DNA of 64,000 nucleotides from CAYWNA01 sp964459305 (GCA_964459305.1 CAYWNA010000021.1:25767-89766); one strand, 5' to 3'. Numbered from the stretch's first letter, positions 8,554 through 17,950 are shown. The notes: a model not told the origin generated them from the letters alone. Numbers and translations are program-made.

Positions 8554-11021
8554 GGCTAAACATGGACTCTTGTCTCCATTTCGCTCGCCGGTTTCGCTCG
8601 ATTCTGGTTCTTCTGGCCCTGACTGCCGGGCTGTCCACCAGCCTACGGTCGGTGGCTAGTGCAGCCGAGGAAGCGCCGGAAGTGACGTCAGAACTTCGCG
8701 AGCAGGCGATCCGCGCGATGCGCGATGTACTTCAGCATGAAGAACGTTGGGTCAAGGTACACGCAGCCGAGTTCTTGTTGGAGCTGGAATATCCGGACGG
8801 AGTCGAGGAGGCGTTCGTCAAGGAATTCGAGGCGTACAACGCGGAGCCGGAGTATCGAATCGGCATCTGGCGAGTATTCGCCAGGGCCGCGTACGACCCA
8901 AAGGAAAGAAGCCGATGGGTCTCTCAGATACGTGATGTCTTTCTCAACGAGAACGCCCTGGACCGGCTGCACGCCGTCGAGACGCTGGCCAAGCTCGGAT
9001 ACAATGTTCCCGAGGTAACGGGCGAGGCAAAGCAGAAGCAGCCCGAAAGGGAGATGTTCGAACGCATCGCCGCGGCCGACGATGGGATGGCCGTGTTTGC
9101 CCGCTGGGTCCTGGTGATTAGCGATCCTGAATCCGACGATTCGCCGCTGGCCGAACTGCTTGCTTCATCCGACGCACGTATTCGTGGTTTGGCCGCCTAT
9201 GCGATTCGGCACCTGCCCACAATTTCCCCGGGCACGCAAAAGGCTTTGGCCTCCGCGGCCGCAGTGGAACCGCAGGATTCCTCCTGGTGGATCCATCTGG
9301 TCTGCGCCATGGCGGTGCACGGGCCGGCCGAAGATCGCAACGTTTGGAAGGAAAAGCTGCGACAATGCGCCGAGACGGCTGATCCAACGGCCCAGTACCA
9401 AGCGTGCCAGACGTTAGCACAAGTAGCTGATGGCAGCGATCTGGCATTGCTGGCCGGCCGGCTGGAAGACACCGACGCCGATGTCCGGTCGGCCGCAGCT
9501 TATGCAGTGCTGCGAGTCGGTCGGCGTACCCCCCATTATCTGGCCGCTCTGGACTGGGTGGTGATCGGCCTTTATGCCGTGGGGATGCTGGCCGTGGGCT
9601 GGTACTATTCGCGGCGGACGGCGACCACCGAAGACTATCTGCTCGGTGGCCGCAACATGAAGCCCCTGAATGTCGGCCTTTCGCTGTTCGCTACACTCTT
9701 GAGTACGATCTCCTACCTGGCGTACCCGGGCGAGATGATCCGCTATGGTCCGATGGTCTTGGCCATGGTCGTAGCATATCCCTTCATCGTGATGGTGGTG
9801 GGCTGGCTGATGATCCCCTTCTTCATGAAGATGCAGGTGACCAGCGCGTACCAAATTCTGGAGATGCGGCTGGGTCTCGGCGTGCGCATGCTGGGATCCG
9901 TGTTCTTTCTTTCGCTGCGATTGCTGTGGATGGCAGTGATTATCTACGCCACGACCGACAAGATCCTGGTGCCGCTGTTGGGGCTGGACTCGTCGGCGAC
10001 GCCTTGGCTGTGCGCCGTGCTGGGGTTAATTACGGTAACCTACACGTCGATGGGTGGCCTAAGAGCGGTCGTGCTAACGGATGTTGTGCAGACCGTGATC
10101 CTCCTTGGCGGAGCGGTCCTCACGGTAGTCCTAATCACGGTCTATCTGGGAGGCATCCAGAGCTGGTGGCCAGATCAGTGGGCTCCCCACTGGCCCGAGC
10201 CGCGAGCGTACGATCCCAATGAACGCATCACGTTCTTCGGAATCATCGTGGCAACCTTCACATGGTGGATATGCACATCCGGCTCCGACCAAATGGCCAT
10301 CCAACGCTACTTGGCAACGAAAGACGTGAAGGCTGCGCGCAACGTGCTGATCACCACACTCGGCGCCAACACCGTGGTCAACATACTGTTGACGCTGGTA
10401 GGCCTGTCGCTGTTGGCCTATTTTCGGTTGAATCCACACCTGATTCCCGATGGGCAGACGGTCCTCAGCGATGCCGACCGGCTCTTCCCGCAGTTCATCG
10501 CGGTGGCGTTGCCGACTGGTATTAGTGGCTTGGTTGTAGCCGGCCTCTTGGCAGCGGCCATGTCCAGCCTTTCCTCCGGCGTCAACTCTTCGTGTTCGGT
10601 CATCACCGTCGACTTCATTGACCGTTTCCGGCGGAGCAAGGAAAACGAACTCGATCATGTCAGGCTGGCCAAATACGTATCCTTTATAGTCGGCGCCGCC
10701 GTGGTAGTGCTGAGCGCCTACGTGGGTGTCGTGCAAGGCAACCTGCTCGAAATTGCCTACAAGGTGGTGAACCTGATAACGGCACCCCTGTTCGGCCTTT
10801 TCTTCATGGCCATGTTCGTACGCTGGGCCAAAGGGTGGGCGACGATCGTTGGCGCGATTTGCGGCTTGGCCGTAGTCGTTACGATCAGCTTTTGGAAGGA
10901 ACTTACCGGCAGCACCGAAGGAATCAGCTTCTTGTGGGCCATGCCGTTAGGTTTCGCGGCACAGACCGCCGTTGGCGCTTTGCTCAGTCTCCTGCCCATC
11001 GGCCGCCGGAAGCTTTCGTAG
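8550..11021 (+). CDS. HEAT-repeat protein fused to a sodium:solute symporter
   Basis: This encodes 823 residues. A signal peptide (about 1-40) leads into a soluble region (about 45-325) built of HEAT-like helical repeats (for example DADVRSAAAYAVLRVGRR). The rest (about 333-823) is a full SSS-family transporter with about 13 membrane segments, starting DWVVIGLYAVGMLAVGWYYS and followed by EDYLLGGRNM. Start choice is open: ATG at 8550 overlaps the previous stop, while ATG at 8562 has GAGG 6 nt upstream. The extra domain should lie outside the membrane and may bind the solute or a partner. It is the importer of this gene run. Confidence 0.85.
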   Translation: MRLNMDSCLHFARRFRSILVLLALTAGLSTSLRSVASAAEEAPEVTSELREQAIRAMRDVLQHEERWVKVHAAEFLLELEYPDGVEEAFVKEFEAYNAEPEYRIGIWRVFARAAYDPKERSRWVSQIRDVFLNENALDRLHAVETLAKLGYNVPEVTGEAKQKQPEREMFERIAAADDGMAVFARWVLVISDPESDDSPLAELLASSDARIRGLAAYAIRHLPTISPGTQKALASAAAVEPQDSSWWIHLVCAMAVHGPAEDRNVWKEKLRQCAETADPTAQYQACQTLAQVADGSDLALLAGRLEDTDADVRSAAAYAVLRVGRRTPHYLAALDWVVIGLYAVGMLAVGWYYSRRTATTEDYLLGGRNMKPLNVGLSLFATLLSTISYLAYPGEMIRYGPMVLAMVVAYPFIVMVVGWLMIPFFMKMQVTSAYQILEMRLGLGVRMLGSVFFLSLRLLWMAVIIYATTDKILVPLLGLDSSATPWLCAVLGLITVTYTSMGGLRAVVLTDVVQTVILLGGAVLTVVLITVYLGGIQSWWPDQWAPHWPEPRAYDPNERITFFGIIVATFTWWICTSGSDQMAIQRYLATKDVKAARNVLITTLGANTVVNILLTLVGLSLLAYFRLNPHLIPDGQTVLSDADRLFPQFIAVALPTGISGLVVAGLLAAAMSSLSSGVNSSCSVITVDFIDRFRRSKENELDHVRLAKYVSFIVGAAVVVLSAYVGVVQGNLLEIAYKVVNLITAPLFGLFFMAMFVRWAKGWATIVGAICGLAVVVTISFWKELTGSTEGISFLWAMPLGFAAQTAVGALLSLLPIGRRKLS

Positions 11022-11105
11022 CGACGAGTTGCCAGTTCAGCCCCCAGGGCTAGCACCCTGGGCTACCGGGTTTGGCCGCTTTGCGGCTGGTCATGGGAGC
11101 CGCCG

Positions 11106-12143
11106 ATGGAATTCGAAACGCAGATCGAACTGACCGACGTGGATCGCCGCATCTGGCAGGAGGAACTCGACGATTTCGTGCCCTCGCGGATCTTCGACGT
11201 CCATAGCCACGTGTACCGTTGGGATTTCAACACCGATCCTGTGAAGGATTCCGGGCCGCTCTTTGACCTGATCGGCAAGAGGTACCCCGTTTCGGATTGG
11301 CAGAGGCTTGAACGGTGTGACGAATTGCTAATGCCCGGTCAAAAGGTGTCGCGATTGTCGTTTGGCTTTCCTTTTCCGAACGGGTGCGACTTCGAAACGG
11401 CCAATCGATTCACTGCAGAGCAGACGGCGAACGATCCGGAGTCGGCGGGCCTGATGCTCGTTCATCCGCAAATGACTGAAGAAGATCTGGAGAGGCAGAT
11501 CCGTGACTTCAAACTCGTGGGGTTCAAGCCTTATCGCTACTACGCAACCACCGGCGATCCGGTCGAGTGCCGGATTTGCGATATGCTGCCCGAGCACCAG
11601 ATCCGAGTGGCCAACCGGCACGGACTGATCGTCACGCTGCATCTTTCGAAGCGCGACGCCATCGCGGATCCGCAGAACGTCGCGGATCTCGGACGGCTTT
11701 CGGCGCAGTACCCCAACGTGAAGTGGATTCTGGCCCATTGCGCGCGAAGCTACTCGGCATGGCCGATCGAGCGCGTTGCCGCAGAACTACGTGGCATCAC
11801 CAACCTCTGGTACGACACGTCATCGGTCTGTGAATCCGACGCGGTGGAAGCGTTGCTGGCGGCGGTTGGGGCGGACCGTGTGATGTATGGCAGCGACGAC
11901 TTGCCCGTTGGTGTTTTGCGCGGAAAGTACATTGCATTCGGATACGCCTGGGCATGCATCTCTCCGGAAAACCACTCTCTCGATCTGTCCCACTGCAACG
12001 GGCAAATGACGTTCACTCGCTACGAACAGTTGCGAGCAATGCGTCGCGCATGCCAGCGTCTGGGCCTGACACGTGACCAGATCGAAGCTCTCTTCCACAA
12101 CACAGCGTCGCGTTTGGTCGAGTCGGCCCGGGACGGCGGGTAG
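11106..12143 (+). CDS. Amidohydrolase-family metal-dependent hydrolase
   Basis: This encodes 345 residues. FDVHSHVYRW (about 28-37) gives the first metal-binding His-x-His of a TIM-barrel amidohydrolase. WILAHCARS lies near 205 and VMYGSDDLPVG near 258-268, which places the catalytic Asp. The pattern fits the Amidohydro_2 group (decarboxylases and lactonases related to ACMS decarboxylase). The TAG stop at 12141-12143 lies inside the end of the 330-bp repeat element, so insertion of that element may have changed the C-terminus. It is the last gene of the + run. Confidence 0.8.
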   Translation: MEFETQIELTDVDRRIWQEELDDFVPSRIFDVHSHVYRWDFNTDPVKDSGPLFDLIGKRYPVSDWQRLERCDELLMPGQKVSRLSFGFPFPNGCDFETANRFTAEQTANDPESAGLMLVHPQMTEEDLERQIRDFKLVGFKPYRYYATTGDPVECRICDMLPEHQIRVANRHGLIVTLHLSKRDAIADPQNVADLGRLSAQYPNVKWILAHCARSYSAWPIERVAAELRGITNLWYDTSSVCESDAVEALLAAVGADRVMYGSDDLPVGVLRGKYIAFGYAWACISPENHSLDLSHCNGQMTFTRYEQLRAMRRACQRLGLTRDQIEALFHNTASRLVESARDGG

Positions 12144-12469
12144 AGTGGGCCAGAGCAGGTAGGGCCAGAGCGGCGACTGGTAGATGGACTCTGTACGGAC
12201 GAACGATCAGCCAGCGTTCATCAACGTCGATTTGCCAATCTGCCAGCGGCGGCCCACCAGAATACGCCGTCCAGCCGTCGAAGCGAGCATCGAGCGAATC
12301 GACAAAGCGGCGGTGGTGGAACGGTCTAGCACGATGCCGGTCCAATGGCAATGGCGAGCGTATTCCGGTGGGCCGCGCTGGTCGGACGCCGATGGCGAAT
12401 GTGTTCGGCGCCGCGAAATTATATCGGCGATTCACTGCATGCGCCGGTGGTCCGCTTGGCCCACCCTAC
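12140..12469 (-). mobile_element. MITE-like element, copy A (330 bp)
   Basis: Its reverse complement runs from GTAGGGTGGGCC to GGCCCACTCTAC and matches copy B (45770-46083) along its whole length, with many substitutions. The outer ends are inverted repeats of about 12 nt. A second inverted pair lies inside: CCAGCGGCGGCCCACCAGAA from 12243 and its partner at 12359-12381. It has no coding capacity that I trust. It fills almost the whole gap between two convergent genes and its GTAG end supplies the stop codon of the amidohydrolase gene. No target-site duplication is obvious. Confidence 0.8.
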
Positions 12470-12489
12470 TTGCTTTCATCGGGAGGTGG

Positions 12490-13842
12490 TCACGTCAACC
12501 GCGCAAAACCGTTGTGGCGGATCGGCCCGCCGATGCGGTTCTCAATGTCGTCTTGCTCGATCGCCTCGGCCAGTTCGACGAAGGCTTCTTTCGCGGCGGA
12601 CAAGTAGGTGTCCACGTGCTCGTCGGTGTGGGCCAGCGATGCATAGAATGCGCCACCGGCTAGGAATCCACGGGCGAGCATGCGGACGGTTAACAAAGTG
12701 CCCAAGGCCGCGGCCTGGGGATGGTCGAAGTGGATTGTGGAGAGGGCCGGATGCCCCTTCACTGTGAGCGGTACACCGTTCTCGTGGGCGACTTCAGCCA
12801 GACCTTTCTGGAATCGCTTTCCGACGGCCTCGACATGGCGCGGCACGTCGAGGGTCTGCATCTTGCGGATCGTGGCCAGCGCAGCAACGGGGCCCACGCC
12901 TTCGGTCCAGTAGGTGCTGGAGATGAACGATTCCTGCGCCGCCTGCATCGTCGCCGTTCGCCCGATGATCGCAGCAACTGGGTGCCCGTTGCCCAGTGCC
13001 TTGGCAAACACGGCGATTTCCGGCGCGACGCCGTAACGCAGGTGGGCGCCGCCCAGCGCGAAGCGCCATCCTGCAGTGATTTCGTCGAACACCATCACCG
13101 CGCCAGTTCGGTCGCACAGTTCGCGCGCGCCTTCGAGGAAGCCCGGATTCGGATCGACGTGTCGGGTGGGCTCCATCACCACGGCGGCTAACTCGTCGCC
13201 GTGCTGTGAGACGATGGCGGCCAATGCGTCGAGATCGTTGTAGCGAAACGGGAGGGCCGTTTCGGCCAGATTTGAAGGGACGCCGAGAGGCTTTAGCCCC
13301 GGCAGGAGGTGGCCGTGCAGGTGATCTGCTTCGCCACCGGATTCAAGGTTTGCTGCCAGGTACCAGTCGTGCCAGCCGTGGTATCCGCAGAAAGCGATCC
13401 GGTTGCGCCGCGTGGCCGCCCGGGCAATACGCACGGCCACGGCCATGGCCTCGCCGCCGGTGCGCGCGTAGCGGACTTGCTCAGCCCACGGGTGAAGCTC
13501 CAGCAGCAGTCGTGCCAGCTCGACCTCTTCCGGGTTATTGAGCGTGCACATCGACCCAGCCTGCACGCGGCTGACTACGGCTTGGGTCACGTCCGGGTCG
13601 TTGTATCCGAGGAGGCATGCGCCGACACCCATTATGGACATGTCGAGGTACCGCCGACCGTCGAGATCGACGACTTCGCATCCTTTTGCTTCGCGGTAGT
13701 ACGCCGGCCACTGCTCCGGGGCATACATCTCGGGTCGCTTACTGAGAAGCTGGGTCCCGCCGGGAATCAGCGATTTGGCCTGGGAGTAGAGATCCTGGTT
13801 CGCGGAGGCGCGTTGGTTCGGCGGTGCGGGGCCCGTTTGCAT
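12490..13842 (-). CDS. Class III aminotransferase (glutamate-1-semialdehyde aminomutase-like)
   Basis: This encodes 450 residues of fold-type I PLP enzyme. SLIPGGTQLLSKRP near the start is typical of the HemL-like branch. FCGYHGWHDWY (about 165) binds the cofactor ring, VMVFDEITAGWR (about 247-258) carries the Asp that holds the pyridine nitrogen, and AVFAKALGNGHP (about 277-288) carries the Schiff-base Lys. This branch also includes aminotransferases for sugars and amino acids. It is the last gene of a five-gene operon, which suggests catabolism, not haem synthesis. It starts 9 nt after the preceding gene. Confidence 0.85.
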   Translation of the reverse strand: MQTGPAPPNQRASANQDLYSQAKSLIPGGTQLLSKRPEMYAPEQWPAYYREAKGCEVVDLDGRRYLDMSIMGVGACLLGYNDPDVTQAVVSRVQAGSMCTLNNPEEVELARLLLELHPWAEQVRYARTGGEAMAVAVRIARAATRRNRIAFCGYHGWHDWYLAANLESGGEADHLHGHLLPGLKPLGVPSNLAETALPFRYNDLDALAAIVSQHGDELAAVVMEPTRHVDPNPGFLEGARELCDRTGAVMVFDEITAGWRFALGGAHLRYGVAPEIAVFAKALGNGHPVAAIIGRTATMQAAQESFISSTYWTEGVGPVAALATIRKMQTLDVPRHVEAVGKRFQKGLAEVAHENGVPLTVKGHPALSTIHFDHPQAAALGTLLTVRMLARGFLAGGAFYASLAHTDEHVDTYLSAAKEAFVELAEAIEQDDIENRIGGPIRHNGFARLT

Positions 13843-13851
13843 TGTGCCGTC

Positions 13852-14964
13852 TCACGTCAGTTTTCCGGAAGCCTCAATCGGCCAAACGTCCACGACGCGG
13901 CCCTCTTCGTGGACGTACATTTCGCGGTGGAGATTGCATGTCGTGCAGGCGTGGCTGGGCAATAGCCGGACTGCCTGGCCGACTTTCCAGTCGGGGGCGT
14001 TGTGTACGATGCAGTGCTCTTCGGAAGTAAAGCTGGGGATTTCGGCATCGGGGTAATCCTGGATGCGCGGCGGGCCGAATTCGTTGCCGGCCCCCTTGAG
14101 CCCCACGTCCAGCACGGCCGCCCCCGGCCGCTTGCTGATCACGCGAGCAAGCACGGCAAGGGCCACCTCGAAATCCGGCAACATCTCGGCGTATCGCCAA
14201 TCCAAAGTCGGGTAGCTACCAGCCTGAATTTCGTCCACGCCGTCGATGCTGCCGGTGATTTGGTGAGTGGACGAAGAGCCGCCGCTGAGGATTCTGACCT
14301 CGATGCCGTTCTGTTCCAGCAGCCGCCGGGTTTGGAGGACCGGCTCGAACGACTCTCGCACCAATCGGGACCGCTCGTCCGGATCGTTGATATAGACCGC
14401 GTGCCCTTCGTACGACTGAATTCCGTCAAAGCGCAAGCCCGGCAGTGGCAGAATCGATCGGACCAGCTCCAAGGCAAGTTGGCCCGGCGCCACGCCGCAT
14501 CGGCCCATGCCGATATCGACCTCGACCAGGATTCCCACGGTCACACCGGCCGCAATGGCCGCCTGTGAGATCGCCTCCGCTTGGCCAACTTCATCCACGG
14601 CCACCTTCAAATCGATCCGCCGGGCGACCTCCACCAGTCGTGCCATCTTACGGGGACCCACGACTTGATTGGCGATCAGCACGTCCCCGACCCCGCCTTC
14701 TGCCAGGACCTCCGCCTCGCCCAGTTTGGCGCATGTCATTCCCACGGCCGAACCAGCATCCAGTTGGCGCCGGGCCAGCGTCGTGCATTTATGGTTCTTG
14801 AAATGCGGACGGAGTTGCGATTTGCGGTCGCGGAAGAAGTCTGCCATCTTCCGGATGTTGCGATCCGACGCCAGTCGATCCAACAGCAGCGCCGGCGTGT
14901 CAAGATCTTCCAGCGGCGTACCAATCCAGTCGTTCGCAGCCGAGCTACCAGAGTGTGAAGACAT
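13852..14964 (-). CDS. D-threonine aldolase / D-serine dehydratase-like PLP protein
   Basis: This encodes 370 residues. LDTPALLLDR (21-30) and RPHFKNHKC (52-60) form the N-terminal alanine-racemase-like barrel, with the PLP lysine in the second motif. GGSSSTHQ binds the cofactor phosphate. The C-terminal beta domain has EEHCIVHN and PSHACTTCNLH, whose His and Cys match the zinc site of D-threonine aldolase and DSD1-type D-serine dehydratase. AAAGGA lies 8 nt before the ATG. It would act on a D-3-hydroxy amino acid. Which reaction cannot be decided from sequence. Confidence 0.85.
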   Translation of the reverse strand: MSSHSGSSAANDWIGTPLEDLDTPALLLDRLASDRNIRKMADFFRDRKSQLRPHFKNHKCTTLARRQLDAGSAVGMTCAKLGEAEVLAEGGVGDVLIANQVVGPRKMARLVEVARRIDLKVAVDEVGQAEAISQAAIAAGVTVGILVEVDIGMGRCGVAPGQLALELVRSILPLPGLRFDGIQSYEGHAVYINDPDERSRLVRESFEPVLQTRRLLEQNGIEVRILSGGSSSTHQITGSIDGVDEIQAGSYPTLDWRYAEMLPDFEVALAVLARVISKRPGAAVLDVGLKGAGNEFGPPRIQDYPDAEIPSFTSEEHCIVHNAPDWKVGQAVRLLPSHACTTCNLHREMYVHEEGRVVDVWPIEASGKLT

Positions 14965-14980
14965 GGGAGGATCCTTTCAT

Positions 14981-15790
14981 TTACCACGCGGTCCAGCCGC
15001 CGTCGATTACCAGGTTCTGGCCGGTCGTGTAGCTGCTGGCATCGCTGGCCAGATAGACGATGGCTCCTTTTAACTCGTGTGGTAGTCCCATGCGGTTCAT
15101 GGGGCTATGGTCACACAGTCGGCCGACCAATTCGGGCGAGATCCTGGGCGGTGGAAACGGCCCGGGGCTGAGGCAGTTCACACGGACACCGTCCCGGGCC
15201 CAATAAACGGCCAGATGTCGGGTCAAATGCACAATACCGCCTTTGAGCGTGTGATAGGCTACGGGACTGGCCGGGCAGACATCCTTGTACGCTTCGGGGT
15301 AGGAGCCAACAATCCCATACATCGATCCCAGCATGATCACGCTGGCCGGAACGCCGCGCCCAATAGCATGTTCGCGCATCAGACGGGCTAACAGGAAATA
15401 CCCGGTGGCGTTAGCCAGTTGCCGGCTGAACTGTTCGGCGGTCACATCGGTCCAGTCGTTGGCGAGCGGGTCGTGGCCGTTGTTGACCAGGATGTCAAGC
15501 CCGCCCGCTGCCTCAACCGCTCGCGTGAAGCCGTCTTCGATGGAGGCTTCGTCCATGTGATCCAGTTGAATGCCCCGGTGCGCGGTGCCGCCGCTCGCGG
15601 GCAGGGAGGCCGCGGCGGCCTCCGCGCGGGACAACTCGCGGCTACTGACTACCACGGTCGCGCCGGCTTCGGCCAACGCCCTGGCCAACGCTCCACCAAG
15701 ATAACCGCTGGCTCCGGTAACGAGCGCACGCTTGCCCGTCAGGTCGAACAGCTCTCCAACCGTCGGCTCTCTTTGTTCGTTGTCAGTCAT
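14981..15790 (-). CDS. Short-chain dehydrogenase/reductase
   Basis: This encodes 269 residues. The start at 15790 overlaps the stop of the upstream gene (ATGA); the longer open frame upstream is antisense to nothing real and reads through that neighbour. TGASGYLGG (25-33) is the NAD(P) site, NNGHD the conserved Asn segment, and IMLGSMYG plus VAYHTLKGG give the Ser and Tyr-x-x-x-Lys catalytic residues. The C-terminus ends GGWTAW, as in many SDRs. It probably interconverts a hydroxyl and a keto group of the operon's substrate. Confidence 0.9.
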   Translation of the reverse strand: MTDNEQREPTVGELFDLTGKRALVTGASGYLGGALARALAEAGATVVVSSRELSRAEAAAASLPASGGTAHRGIQLDHMDEASIEDGFTRAVEAAGGLDILVNNGHDPLANDWTDVTAEQFSRQLANATGYFLLARLMREHAIGRGVPASVIMLGSMYGIVGSYPEAYKDVCPASPVAYHTLKGGIVHLTRHLAVYWARDGVRVNCLSPGPFPPPRISPELVGRLCDHSPMNRMGLPHELKGAIVYLASDASSYTTGQNLVIDGGWTAW

Positions 15791-16791
15791 TCGACATTCG
15801 TCCTTTTCCATGTGCCGTCCTCGGCGGATGCCAACACGGCCAGATTCGTACGAAGCGTCTGGACGGCCTCCTGCAGAGTGCAGGTGGGCTCGGCCCGGCC
15901 GTCGACCACGTCCATAAAGGCGTTTGCCTGCGCGACGAACATATCGTCGCGTTCGAGATCTGCAAAGCTCTCCTCCTGCCACGATGTATCGGGCTCGGTC
16001 ATCCACGCCCAACGATGGCGGGGCAACTCGAGCCGGCACGTGCCCCGCTCGCAGACGACCGTGATCACAAGCTCGTTGGGTGCCTGATATTGATTGAGGC
16101 TGTACGACGCCAACAGGTCGCCATGACGGGCGATCACATGCACGGTGTCTTCGACCTCGACCCCGTCGAGCACTTGATGTGCGGCGTCGGCTGCTAGGCG
16201 GTCGATGGGGCCCACTAGCCACTGGCCGGCGTTCATCAAGTGGGTCAACGCGTCCTGAACAGCACCGCCGCCGGTGGCGTGGTCCGTGTAGTAGATCTCC
16301 CGATAGGCAGGCCGATAGGTGGGAAAATGTTGCCCGCAAACAGCAATTAACTGCACGGGCCGGCCGAAGCGTCCCTCGCGAATCGCGCCCCGCATGGCCT
16401 GCATCGCCGGATGATGGCGCAAGACGTACGCCACGGCCGCCCGAAGATTCCGCCGGGCCAACGCCTGTTCCAGAGGATCGATCCCCTCAAGGCCGGTGCT
16501 CAGCGGCTTCTCGATTAGCAGATGCATTCCAGCTTCGCACAGCGTGGCGGCCATCGCGATATGCAGTTGGGCCGGAGTAGCGATTACGGCCGCGTCGTGT
16601 GAATCGGCCAGTGCCGACTCCAGATCGGCATACGACCGCACGATGCCGTATTGGTCGGCGACTCGTTCTCGCAGTTCGCCGTTGATCTCGCACAACGACA
16701 GGTTCGCTCGCCCAGTAGCCTGAAAACACCGCAAATGGCGTTCGCCAATCGATCCGACACCAACGATCAACACATTTCTTGTCGCAGCCAT
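15787..16791 (-). CDS. Gfo/Idh/MocA-family oxidoreductase
   Basis: This encodes about 334 residues from ATG 16791 (MAATRNVLIVGVGSIGERH). GVGSIG is the dinucleotide site and LIEKPLSTG contains the Glu-Lys-Pro motif whose Lys is catalytic in the family. GGGAVQDALTHLMN matches the conserved substrate region with its Asp and His. An in-frame ATG at 16830 is a possible alternative. It sits between the HpcH aldolase (55 nt gap) and the SDR (4-nt overlap), so the products are made together. The likely substrate is a sugar or polyol derivative. Confidence 0.85.
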   Translation of the reverse strand: MAATRNVLIVGVGSIGERHLRCFQATGRANLSLCEINGELRERVADQYGIVRSYADLESALADSHDAAVIATPAQLHIAMAATLCEAGMHLLIEKPLSTGLEGIDPLEQALARRNLRAAVAYVLRHHPAMQAMRGAIREGRFGRPVQLIAVCGQHFPTYRPAYREIYYTDHATGGGAVQDALTHLMNAGQWLVGPIDRLAADAAHQVLDGVEVEDTVHVIARHGDLLASYSLNQYQAPNELVITVVCERGTCRLELPRHRWAWMTEPDTSWQEESFADLERDDMFVAQANAFMDVVDGRAEPTCTLQEAVQTLRTNLAVLASAEDGTWKRTNVE

Positions 16792-16846
16792 CACACCAAT
16801 CTCTGTCTGATCTTTCCCGCGGTTTCGCATAAAGCTACCATCCAGG

Positions 16847-17650
16847 CTATTCCTGCGGCTTGACTTGGTTGTCAAAGGTAAATCCCAACGGCGACATCTC
16901 CTGCTGGACTTGCTCCAAGCCAGCTTTGATCATCAGGATGTCGGCCTGATAGAACATGACACGGGCGCCCATTTCCATCAGCTCTTGGGTCTGCTCGATG
17001 GTTCCGGCCGGACATCCCCAGTGTTTGCCCGCGCGTCGGGCGGCTTCACCGATCTTCCGCTTTGCCTCCCTGACCCGCTCGTCACCGAATTGGCCGGGAA
17101 TCCCGCTAAGGATGCTGAAATCCCCGGGGCCCAGCATGAGAACGTCCACTCCGTCGACGGCGGCAATTTCGTCGACCTGCTCCAGCGCCTCGGGTGATTC
17201 AATCTGTATGATGACGAAGGTCTGGCGGTTGGCCTCTGCGACGTATTCATCCACGGGCATGGTCAGGTACGGCATATCGGGATTGGCGCCGTCGCATCCT
17301 CGGCGTCCCGCGGGGGCAAACTTGGCCCAACCGACAACTTCGGCGGCCTCGGCCGCGTCGTCACAGCGGGGATAGATGATGCCGTGCGCGCCGGCCTCCA
17401 GCATCCGCTGCATTCGCATGAACTCGCCCTTGGCAGGCCGAGCTACGATGTCGGTAACGCCAACCCGCGCCGCACGCATCAGATCTGCCGCTGTCTGAAG
17501 ACTATACGAATGGTGCTCCAGGTCCATCCAGATGCCGTCAAAGCCCATCAGGCTGGTGAGTTCATAGACGGAAGGATCGATCAGATGCAGCGTGGTGATC
17601 AACACCGGCTCCCCGCGCTGCAGCTTCGTCTTGATTCGGCTTGCTCGCAT
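16847..17650 (-). CDS. HpcH/HpaI-family aldolase
   Basis: This encodes 267 residues, the usual length for the family. FDGIWMDLEHHSYS (about 37-50) gives the catalytic-site Asp and His, ARPAKGEF lies near 70, IQIESPEAL (about 148-156) carries the metal-binding Glu and LGPGDFSIL the metal-binding Asp. These enzymes cleave 2-keto-3-deoxy acids to pyruvate and an aldehyde using a divalent metal. It is the first gene of the five-gene - strand operon. Together with the SDR and the MocA protein it suggests breakdown of an acidic sugar or related hydroxy acid. Confidence 0.9.
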   Translation of the reverse strand: MRASRIKTKLQRGEPVLITTLHLIDPSVYELTSLMGFDGIWMDLEHHSYSLQTAADLMRAARVGVTDIVARPAKGEFMRMQRMLEAGAHGIIYPRCDDAAEAAEVVGWAKFAPAGRRGCDGANPDMPYLTMPVDEYVAEANRQTFVIIQIESPEALEQVDEIAAVDGVDVLMLGPGDFSILSGIPGQFGDERVREAKRKIGEAARRAGKHWGCPAGTIEQTQELMEMGARVMFYQADILMIKAGLEQVQQEMSPLGFTFDNQVKPQE

Positions 17651-17833
17651 GTCGTGCTCCCAGAGGTCCGTAGGCCGTCATCTTAGCTGGTGTGACAGCC
17701 AAATTGAAGTGTCTGAGCCAAGTTGCCACAACATTGTGCGTCACCAATGGTGCGTTTGACAAGTGAGCCAACCGCATTCGCCGACAGCCGGGCACACATT
17801 CGCAGTCTTTTGGTGTAGACTAAGCGGCACCTT

Positions 17834-17917
17834 CGTTTAACCCGAAGCCGGAGGCGATGGCGGGTGCTCCGTGTGGATGACCTATCCCGCAGCCCGCCAT
17901 CGCCTCCGGGTTAAACG
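17834..17917. repeat. Palindromic repeat, CGTTTAACCCGAAGCC family
   Basis: The left arm begins CGTTTAACCCGAAGCCGGAG (17834-17853) and the right arm ends CGCCTCCGGGTTAAACG (17901-17917). With the inner ATGGCGGG/CCCGCCAT parts the arms pair over about 30 nt. It lies in the 300-nt gap between the divergent HpcH aldolase and nitroreductase-like genes, and its outer seven bases match the other GTTTAACC-type elements. I see no other gene in this gap. Confidence 0.85.
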
Positions 17918-17950
17918 AGATTGCTACGCGAGTGAGTGGGAGCAGCGACA

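Noticed and set aside
12490..13842. hemL for tetrapyrrole synthesis
   Set aside because: The operon holds sugar-acid and amino-acid catabolic genes; the wider class III family fits better than a biosynthetic HemL.
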